A stretch of DNA of 7,067 nt from Nitrospinota bacterium (GTDB lineage: Bacteria; Nitrospinota; Nitrospinia; Nitrospinales; Nitrospinaceae). The notes under the pieces are model-generated. The model searched no databases, was not told where the DNA came from, and saw only the letters and a list, made by a program, of their open reading frames with translations. Each line of letters opens with the position of its first letter. Position 1 is the stretch's first letter. Below, piece by piece: positions 1-4,977 of this stretch. The translations under genes and the position numbers were made by a program. The stretch spans positions 1-7,067 of the forward strand of contig JAPUGN010000075.1 in the NCBI GenBank assembly GCA_027298165.1. The letters are read 5' to 3'.

Positions 1-284
1 TGGATTCGACTTCGCCCCACGAATAGTAATCAAAATCGACTGAATACGCAAGCCGAAGCCATCGGAGACTGTACCACTCTTTTAAAATCAGATAGTTGTG
101 GTTCGCAGGCCAGCATCGGTGGAAACAGAATTTTGGACTGTGCGGTACCCATTGCTTCCAGATGATATTGATTCCGCTCCGAATTGGTATCCTCCGAACA
201 TTCCTGGGGATAACGGAGTGCCAGATCATTGAAGCAGATGAGGGCGTCGTCATATTCACTGAAATACGGATGGCCGGTTCGTCA
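1..284 (-). other. Region downstream of the permease with no assignable gene; possible degraded or partial minus-strand coding
   Basis: No complete gene can be called here. Two overlapping minus-strand frames are open. One runs from about 281 to a TGA at 30-32 and has no ATG near its beginning. It encodes EYDDALICFNDLALRYP, whose A-x3-F-x7-P spacing fits the second helix of a TPR, with codons that resemble the neighbouring genes. The other is open from an ATG at 253-251 to the window edge (84 codons) and contains YSVDFDYYSWGEVES close to the edge. It lacks a Shine-Dalgarno sequence. The permease stop overlaps an ATG (TAATG at 287-283), but that frame closes after nine codons. The two open frames could be a frameshifted or decayed gene, or chance. 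No terminator hairpin was seen after the permease. Confidence 0.25.
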
Positions 285-1049
285 TTATATAATCCGCGCG
301 CGGTTTTCCAGGAAGGCGACGCCTTTGGCAAGCAGGAGGGTCAGCGCCAGATAGGTCAGGGCGATATAGGTGTAGGTCTCGAAATAATTGAAGTGCCGGG
401 TGGCGAATTCGTTGGCGACGCGCAGGATATCCGAGATGGCGAGGACCGAGACCAGGCTGGTGTCCTTCAACATGCCCAGCGTCTGGTTGCCGACGGCGGG
501 GACGATAGTCCGCATCGCCTGCGGCAGAATGATTTGGAACATGGCCTGGCGCTCGTTCATGCCGAGACTCCGCGCCGCCTCGCCCTGTTCCTTCGCAATG
601 GCCTCCACTCCGGCGCGGAACACGTCGGCCATATAGGCGCCGTAGCAAAACCCGAATCCCATCACCGCCGCCGCCAGTTTGTGGATGTTGAAAAACTCTC
701 CCAGCGCGTAATAAATATAGAACAGCAGCACCAGTAGTGGAATGCCGCGCAGGATTTCGGTGTATAGCGACGCGGCCATCAGCACCATCCAGTTGCGTGA
801 CAGTTTGGCAAGACCCACCAGCAGGCCCACCGCGATCGCCGCGACGCTACCCATGAAGGTGATGCCCAGAGTGTAGACGATCCCCATCGGCAATAATTTA
901 AGAAGCGCCAGGTATCCGCCTTCCACCTCCCGCTCCAGAAAAGCTTCCTGCGCGGGCAGGTAGACCAGAAACACGAAGCTGAGCGCGACCGCCGCATTCC
1001 AGCCCCAGTGGGACATCGCATGGGAGTGCGCCGATTTGGGAATTTTCAT
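285..1049 (-). CDS. Polar amino acid-type ABC transporter permease (HisM/GlnP-like)
   Basis: This is an inner-membrane permease, 254 residues, that would form the translocation channel of an amino acid or related small-molecule importer. A first hydrophobic segment lies at about residues 18-32. The permease core begins near 54 (MGIVYTLGITFMGSVAAIAV), followed by YTEILRGIPLLVLLFYIYYA at 96-115, which is characteristic of the His/Glu/Gln/Arg permease family. The cytoplasmic EAA loop that docks onto the ATPase is clear at 157-176 (EAARSLGM...ILP), and the last membrane helix is near 226-245. Length is normal for the family apart from a short N-terminal extension. It is last in the transporter cluster, 44 bases after the binding-protein gene. 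Only one permease gene is present, so a homodimer is expected. The ATG at 1049 has only a weak Shine-Dalgarno sequence (GAAG), and Met12 is an alternative start. Family assignment is firm; the substrate is unknown. Confidence 0.93.
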   Translation of the reverse strand: MKIPKSAHSHAMSHWGWNAAVALSFVFLVYLPAQEAFLEREVEGGYLALLKLLPMGIVYTLGITFMGSVAAIAVGLLVGLAKLSRNWMVLMAASLYTEILRGIPLLVLLFYIYYALGEFFNIHKLAAAVMGFGFCYGAYMADVFRAGVEAIAKEQGEAARSLGMNERQAMFQIILPQAMRTIVPAVGNQTLGMLKDTSLVSVLAISDILRVANEFATRHFNYFETYTYIALTYLALTLLLAKGVAFLENRARII

Positions 1050-1093
1050 AATGCTTCAATTGGGTGTAGGAGACGGAGCAATCATCAGGCCGA

Positions 1094-1915
1094 TCATCCA
1101 GATGTCGGTTGTTCGCCGGGGGCCGGGATCACCGCCGCTTGGCCGAGGTCCCACTGCTGATGCAGTTTGGCCACCGTGCCGTTGGCCAGCAGGGTTTGAA
1201 GCGCCTTGTCGAGAGCCTTAACCAGAGCTGGATTGTCCTTGCGTATGGCGATGCCATAATATTCGTCCGTCAGAATCTCACCCACCATTTTAATTTTCGC
1301 GAACACCGGTTTGTCCTTGTTCTTGTAATACAGTGTGCCGGTGCTTTCACCGACCACCGCATCGAGCTCCCCATTGATCAAATCCTGGACGGCGTGACCG
1401 TGCGATTCGTAGCCCATGCTCCGGATAGCGGGATGGTCCTTGAGATAAAAATAGGCAGTGGTTCCCCTTTGTGCTCCCACCATCTTGTTTTTCCGCATCA
1501 GGTCGTCCAGCGAGGATATGCCCTGGGTTTCCTTGCGCACGACAATAGACAATCCGCTTTTCAGGTAAGGAGTGCTGAAAGCCACTTTTTTCCGGCGTTC
1601 CTTCAGGATGGTGATGGAACTGATGGCGGCGTCGTATTTGCCGGTGATGAGCCCGCCCAGAAGGCCCGCCCATTCCACGTTGACCATTTCGAGTTCAAGC
1701 CCCGCTTCTTTCGCGACGGCTTCCATCAACGCCCGGTCGAAGCCGTCGATGGCGCCCTGATCATTCATGAAGGACATGGGCACCATGGTGGCGTCTGTGG
1801 CGACGGTAATTTTTTCAGGCACGGTGCCCTCTGGACCGCAGGCCGGCAACAGCACCCACCACAAAAACAGAAGTAAAGGCATTATTAAATTCGAGATGCG
1901 TTTGAAGACAGACAT
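1094..1915 (-). CDS. Lipoprotein solute-binding protein of a polar amino acid-type ABC importer (SBP family 3)
   Basis: This is an extracytoplasmic substrate receptor for the adjacent permease and ATPase. Residues 1-25 form a signal peptide with a long hydrophobic core ending in the lipobox LPAC. Cys26 would be lipidated, tethering the protein to a membrane. The mature chain follows the family 3 pattern: ITVATDATMVPMSF (36-49), GFDRALMEAVAKEAG (58-72), ISSITILKERRKKVAFSTPY (98-117), GAQRGTTAYFYLKD (147-160), LDAVVGE (184-190). By alignment from memory with HisJ, Ser99, Ser100, Arg107 and Thr152/153 match ligand-binding residues. Glu190 replaces the usual amino-group-binding Asp, and Met44 replaces an aromatic side-chain contact. 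The ligand may therefore differ from a standard amino acid. GGAG at 1920-1923 lies four bases before the ATG, supporting this start. The 273-residue length is normal. It lies 14 bases after the ATPase gene. Confidence 0.93.
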   Translation of the reverse strand: MSVFKRISNLIMPLLLFLWWVLLPACGPEGTVPEKITVATDATMVPMSFMNDQGAIDGFDRALMEAVAKEAGLELEMVNVEWAGLLGGLITGKYDAAISSITILKERRKKVAFSTPYLKSGLSIVVRKETQGISSLDDLMRKNKMVGAQRGTTAYFYLKDHPAIRSMGYESHGHAVQDLINGELDAVVGESTGTLYYKNKDKPVFAKIKMVGEILTDEYYGIAIRKDNPALVKALDKALQTLLANGTVAKLHQQWDLGQAAVIPAPGEQPTSG

Positions 1916-1929
1916 GAAGCTCCAATCAG

Positions 1930-2997
1930 TCAGGGTGAAAATAAATAAACATCCCTGTGCGCAAAATTCAAAGATACCGAATCGCCTTTTTCCCAGGCCG
2001 CGCTTTCGCCGTAGGGGACGCGCACATTCAGGACGCAGTCATGGGTCAATCGCACCCGGTATTGAATGCGGTTGCCGAAAAAAAATTTCTGGATCACTTC
2101 GCCGTCGAGGCAATTGGCCCCCTCGCCCGCGCCCTTATCCCTCAGCACAATGCGTTCCGACCGCAGGAAACAGTTCAACCGGATATTTTTTTCAAAAGGA
2201 GTGTCGGACAAGGCGGTCAGGGTTCCCGCTTTCTGAAGCGAAAGGGTCACCTGCCGGCCTTTTTGCTGGATGACGGTTGCTTCCAGGCGGTTGATCTCTC
2301 CCAGAAAGGAAGCGGTGAAGGGGTCCGCCGGTTGGTCGTACAGCGTTTGCGGAGTTCCCACCTGCAACAGACTGCCGCCTTCCAGGATGCTCATGCGGTC
2401 GGCCAGGCTCATCGCCTCCTCCTGATCGTGCGTGACGAACAGGAAGGTGATACCGAAGGCCCGTTGCATGTCCATCAATTCCCCGCGCAGGTTATGGCGC
2501 AGGCTTTCATCGAGGGCGGACAGCGGTTCGTCCAGCAGGAGCACCTTGGGTTTGTTGATGACGGCACGCGCCAGCGCTACACGTTGCGACTCCCCACCGC
2601 TGAGGCGGCCCGGCCAGGCGTCGCGCAAGTCAGTGAGGCGGGTGACTTCCAATAATTCCCCGATTTGTTGTGCGATTTCCGTCTCCGGGATGCCGCGAAC
2701 CCTGGGACCCACGGCGATATTGTCATACACGTTCATGTGCGGGAACAGGGCGTGGCGCTGAAAGATGAATCCCACCGGACGCTGTTCGACGGGCAGCCCG
2801 CCGACCTCCTGTCCTTCAATCAGAATACGGCCACGGTCCGGTGATTCGAATCCGGCAATCAAGCGGAGCAGAGTGGTTTTGCCGCACCCGCTTTGGCCCA
2901 GCAGAACAAACCTCTCCCCTTCATCGACGGTGAGGGAACAATCCTTAAGCACCGTCTTGGAACCGAACGACTTGCTGATGCCTTCCAGCCGAACCAT
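1930..2997 (-). CDS. ABC transporter ATP-binding protein with C-terminal TOBE-like region (PotA/FbpC/CysA class)
   Basis: This is a cytoplasmic ATPase that would energise the importer encoded downstream. All nucleotide-binding motifs are intact: Walker A GQSGCGKTT (34-42), Q-loop Gln80 (IFQRHALFPHMNV), signature LSGGESQRVALARA (132-145), Walker B KVLLLDEPLSALD (151-163) and switch His190 (FVTHDQEEAM). The chain runs to 355 residues. Residues ~235-355 form a beta-rich C-terminal region resembling the TOBE domains of polyamine, iron and sulfate importer ATPases, including LRSERIVLRD at 278-287 and the ending VSLNFAHRDVYLFSP. HisP/GlnQ-type ATPases that normally serve polar amino acid permeases are only about 240-260 residues and lack this extension. 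The gene begins 15 bases after the methyltransferase stop and ends 14 bases before the binding-protein start, consistent with one transcript. Its start has only a weak AGG upstream. Function is firm; the substrate is not. Confidence 0.94.
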   Translation of the reverse strand: MVRLEGISKSFGSKTVLKDCSLTVDEGERFVLLGQSGCGKTTLLRLIAGFESPDRGRILIEGQEVGGLPVEQRPVGFIFQRHALFPHMNVYDNIAVGPRVRGIPETEIAQQIGELLEVTRLTDLRDAWPGRLSGGESQRVALARAVINKPKVLLLDEPLSALDESLRHNLRGELMDMQRAFGITFLFVTHDQEEAMSLADRMSILEGGSLLQVGTPQTLYDQPADPFTASFLGEINRLEATVIQQKGRQVTLSLQKAGTLTALSDTPFEKNIRLNCFLRSERIVLRDKGAGEGANCLDGEVIQKFFFGNRIQYRVRLTHDCVLNVRVPYGESAAWEKGDSVSLNFAHRDVYLFSP

Positions 2998-3012
2998 AAG
3001 AATACCTGTGAG

Positions 3013-3837
3013 TCAGTTGGGCTTCCAGGCCCAGAGCATATCGACCGGTCGGCGCTGAGTCCTAAACCCATGGTGCTTGAAAAATTGTTCCAGCGAATCC
3101 ATATCGTGTCTCGGTTCCGGCCCTTTGTGAACTTCCATAGCGATTTGATCGATGCGTGACAGTGTTTCTTCAGAGCAGTTATAGAAAATATCGTATTCCG
3201 CCCCTTCGCAATCCATCTTTAAAAAATCACATCGCTCCAATCCGTACGTTTCAAAAATATTTTCCAGCGTCACGCAACTCACCCGGATTTCTGCGCCTTC
3301 CTGTTTGCGCGTCATCGAGGCGCTGGTGGTGAAGGAATCGCTGGGATCGAAGGTGAGGGTGATATCGCCCGCCTTTCCCGCCACCGCACATTGATGAGGA
3401 TGAATGTCGTGTTTCGCATTCAACCGAAGATTTTTTTCCAACTGCTGAAAATTGACCGGGATGGGTTCATAACTGAAGATCCGGGGCTGGTCGAACCGGG
3501 AGGCGGCGAACAGGGAAAAGAATCCGGCATTGGCCCCGACATCGATAACTGTACCCCCTTTGGGGAATTCTCTTTGCAGGGCCTCCATATAGCATTCATC
3601 CATAAACACTTCCTTGAAGGTCTGCAAAAGCCGCCGGGGCACTTCAATCACCACGCCGGTGCGGGTTGTAAAATAAATGGGATCCGGCCGTGTGAGGCCG
3701 AATTTGATGCCCAGATAGAGGCTCCAGTTGGATATATTCCGCATTAGATTAAGGTATCGCGTCACTCCGCCCCCAACGTGAAAATCAATTTTGAAAGGCC
3801 CGGGGCCCTTATCTCCACCGGTCCCATGGATCTGCAC
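3013..3837 (-). CDS. FkbM-family SAM-dependent methyltransferase
   Basis: This is a predicted cytoplasmic methyltransferase that uses S-adenosylmethionine; the acceptor is unknown. The SAM-binding motif I is VIDVGANAGFFSLF at 97-110, followed by an acidic residue in YEPIP (Glu124). The FkbM hallmark LKMDCEGAEYDIF is at 206-218, followed by IAMEVHKG at 232-239. The segment before motif I (TRTGVVIEVP, FKEVFMDECY) is also typical of the family. FkbM proteins commonly O-methylate sugars or secondary metabolites, so its place at the head of a transport operon is unexpected. The longest frame begins with GTG at 3837, which has no Shine-Dalgarno sequence and lies only five bases beyond a TATAAT box, so the true start may be downstream. 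In-frame candidates are GTG at 3765 (after a G-rich stretch) and ATG at 3744. Family call firm, start uncertain. Confidence 0.88.
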   Translation of the reverse strand: MQIHGTGGDKGPGPFKIDFHVGGGVTRYLNLMRNISNWSLYLGIKFGLTRPDPIYFTTRTGVVIEVPRRLLQTFKEVFMDECYMEALQREFPKGGTVIDVGANAGFFSLFAASRFDQPRIFSYEPIPVNFQQLEKNLRLNAKHDIHPHQCAVAGKAGDITLTFDPSDSFTTSASMTRKQEGAEIRVSCVTLENIFETYGLERCDFLKMDCEGAEYDIFYNCSEETLSRIDQIAMEVHKGPEPRHDMDSLEQFFKHHGFRTQRRPVDMLWAWKPN

Positions 3838-3842
3838 TGCAC

Positions 3843-3848
3843 ATTATA
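3843..3848 (-). promoter_or_regulatory. Candidate -10 box for the methyltransferase/transporter operon
   Basis: Read on the minus strand, this is a perfect TATAAT hexamer in an AT-rich region. No good -35 box exists at 17 bases; that position holds a T-run. A transcript from here would begin at about 3836, at or inside the longest predicted methyltransferase frame. In an AT-rich stretch a chance match is quite possible. Confidence 0.35.
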
Positions 3849-3970
3849 TAATTTTTCCATTTATAAAAAAAATATTCTGGTGTTATTTTTCAACATTTTG
3901 GGTTGAGTTTTTAAGATTTATTGGTGATGCTAGAAATACGAGGACAACTCAGCCTTATTCGGGCTTAATT

Positions 3971-3985
3971 CAATTAATTTAATTG
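3971..3985. repeat. 15-base perfect palindrome in the divergent spacer
   Basis: CAATTAA-T-TTAATTG is a perfect inverted repeat with a single central base, lying six bases before the ATG of the YfiR-like remnant. It could be an operator-like site for a dyad-binding regulator. However, its composition is almost wholly A+T in an A+T-rich stretch, so chance is a serious alternative. The rest of the 3838-3990 spacer shows no gene. Confidence 0.3.
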
Positions 3986-3990
3986 TTTAA

Positions 3991-4179
3991 ATGATCTCTT
4001 TTACGAAATGGCTTAAAGAGAATAGGGCTCTTTTATATTTTTTTGGGGCCTTCAATTTTTACCTGGAAGAGGGCAAGGTGCGGTTCGAAATCAACGATTG
4101 CGCCGCCCGCCAGGAAAACCTGAAAGTCAGCTCCAAATTACTGCGCCTGGCCCGCATCGTCTGCTCAAATAACCGTTAG
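3991..4179 (+). pseudogene. C-terminal remnant of a YfiR-family (DUF4154) periplasmic protein
   Basis: This is a 62-codon frame whose residues 22-57 resemble the last part of YfiR-family proteins: NFYLEEGKVRFEIN (22-35), then a helix ending LKVSSKLLRLARIV (44-57). In the family this segment is typically of the form 'I-x-F-x-x-E-x-G-K-V-R-F-E-I-N ... LK-SSKLL-LA-IV' and closes a protein of roughly 150-190 residues. Everything N-terminal is absent: no signal peptide, no earlier domain, and residues 1-20 come from an AT-rich sequence without similarity that I recognise. Base composition changes sharply near 4050, where the homologous part begins. The ATG has no Shine-Dalgarno sequence. Intact YfiR proteins are periplasmic inhibitors of membrane diguanylate cyclases (YfiN). 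I infer a truncated gene, probably not functional. The family match is by recognition, not by a search. Confidence 0.62.
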
Positions 4180-4258
4180 TTTACAAGAGTTTAATTTCCC
4201 CTAAAATAAAAATCCCCAGCCGTCTCATCGGTATCCCAATGAAGAGAGGAGAGAGTCG

Positions 4259-4288
4259 TTGACTTCACACCACCGCTGGCGGTAGGCT
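4259..4288 (+). promoter_or_regulatory. Weak promoter candidate for the downstream membrane protein gene
   Basis: TTGACT at 4259-4264 matches five of six -35 bases. TAGGCT at 4283-4288, 18 bases further on, matches only three of six -10 bases. The spacer contains a short perfect dyad, ACCGC-TG-GCGGT at 4272-4283, which could be an operator or chance. A transcript would carry a leader of about 60 bases before the ATG at 4359. The remainder of 4180-4258 shows no gene and no recognisable RNA element. Confidence 0.3.
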
Positions 4289-4347
4289 TAATAACAAATC
4301 ATTGTTTTTCATTGGTTTCGTGACGTGTGAGAGGATCCGGGGCCGGG

Positions 4348-4355
4348 AAGGAGAG
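4348..4355 (+). promoter_or_regulatory. Ribosome binding site deciding the start at 4359
   Basis: AAGGAGAG lies three bases before the ATG at 4359, with its GGAG core about six bases away. It is the only strong Shine-Dalgarno sequence in this region. The upstream in-frame ATG at 4302 has none, so the shorter start is preferred. Confidence 0.75.
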
Positions 4356-4358
4356 AGC

Positions 4359-4910
4359 ATGGTACAGACGGATAAAACTTTTAACGAGTCCAAACGTGTT
4401 GGAGAAATGCTGGGAACCATGGAGGCCGCCCGTCTGTTTGTGATCGACATCCTCCAGACCTTCCGATTTGTCCTCGAGAAGGGGTTGGTTTCCGCCTACG
4501 AGGCCACCCGGCAGGAACTGAAGTTTTTGGCTAAGCGATTTACAGTGCTGGATTTAATTCTGGGAAATCTCGGCATGCTCGGGTTATTGCTGTGTTTTAC
4601 GGTAGTTCTTTCCGGGTTCGGCCTGTTGGGTTACCAGATCGTGATCTGGTTGCAGGATGGGGTATGGAATGCCATGCCGATGATGATGGTGTTCGATATG
4701 CTTTTTGAAAACACCGCGATCGGGGCCTGGATGCAGAATCCGGATTCCTGGCTGGGCTTTCATCAGTTACTGAAATGGAGTCTCAACAACATTCCCATTT
4801 CGCTGGTATTGATTTTCGATGGAATGATTCTGTCAGCGGGAATGGCCGCCGGAATTTTTCTGGCCATCATGGTCCGCAGGTTCCAATTCAAGTACAGTGA
4901 TCAGGGTTAA
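4359..4910 (+). CDS. Uncharacterised membrane protein with two predicted transmembrane helices
   Basis: I do not recognise this family. The chosen start gives 183 residues; an in-frame ATG at 4302 would add 19 residues rich in charge (CERIRGREGE) and lacks a ribosome binding site. The N-terminal ~65 residues are mostly helical and charged with alternating hydrophobics (FVIDILQTFRFVLEKGLVSA). A long hydrophobic segment spans about 68-98 (LGMLGLLLCFTVVLSGFGLL) and a second 146-171 (ISLVLIFDGMILSAGMAAGI), followed by a basic cap, MVRRFQFK. Between them is a loop with Met-rich MPMMMVFDMLF (106-116) and Trp residues. There are no catalytic or metal motifs. The codon pattern matches neighbouring real genes. 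It is convergent with the cyclase/HD-GYP gene, 67 bases away, and is transcribed alone in this window. No terminator was seen in the gap. Function unknown; coding status fairly sure. Confidence 0.78.
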   Translation: MVQTDKTFNESKRVGEMLGTMEAARLFVIDILQTFRFVLEKGLVSAYEATRQELKFLAKRFTVLDLILGNLGMLGLLLCFTVVLSGFGLLGYQIVIWLQDGVWNAMPMMMVFDMLFENTAIGAWMQNPDSWLGFHQLLKWSLNNIPISLVLIFDGMILSAGMAAGIFLAIMVRRFQFKYSDQG

Positions 4911-4977
4911 TCCTGCCGGGTCCGCTCAGTAAACGGTTCGCTCCGCTTGTAATGAGTGAAGCCTTTGCCCTGTTAGG

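Noticed and set aside
96..737. Plus-strand open frame of 213 codons opposite the permease and the left edge
   Set aside because: Most of it lies antisense to the permease EAA loop and membrane helices, and its composition is His/Gln/Asp-rich without a domain.
1109..1876. Long plus-strand open frame of 255 codons opposite the binding-protein gene
   Set aside because: It is antisense to a gene with a clear lipobox and family motifs. Its product is rich in His, Gly and Gln and has no recognisable domain, typical of a shadow frame in GC-rich coding DNA.
1957..2655. Plus-strand open frame of 232 codons opposite the ATPase gene
   Set aside because: The minus strand carries Walker A, signature and Walker B motifs here; the plus-strand product has no motif and a shadow-like composition.
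3950..3970. AGCC-N7-GGCT hairpin in the divergent spacer as a terminator
   Set aside because: The stem is only four base pairs and no T-run follows it.
4302..4358. Upstream in-frame ATG at 4302 as start of the membrane protein
   Set aside because: It has no ribosome binding site, its added 19 residues do not look like part of the protein, and a strong AAGGAGAG lies directly before the ATG at 4359.
4911..4977. Possible bidirectional terminator between the convergent genes
   Set aside because: Only an imperfect CTCAGTA/TAATGAG pairing with a long loop is visible, without a GC-rich stem or T-run.
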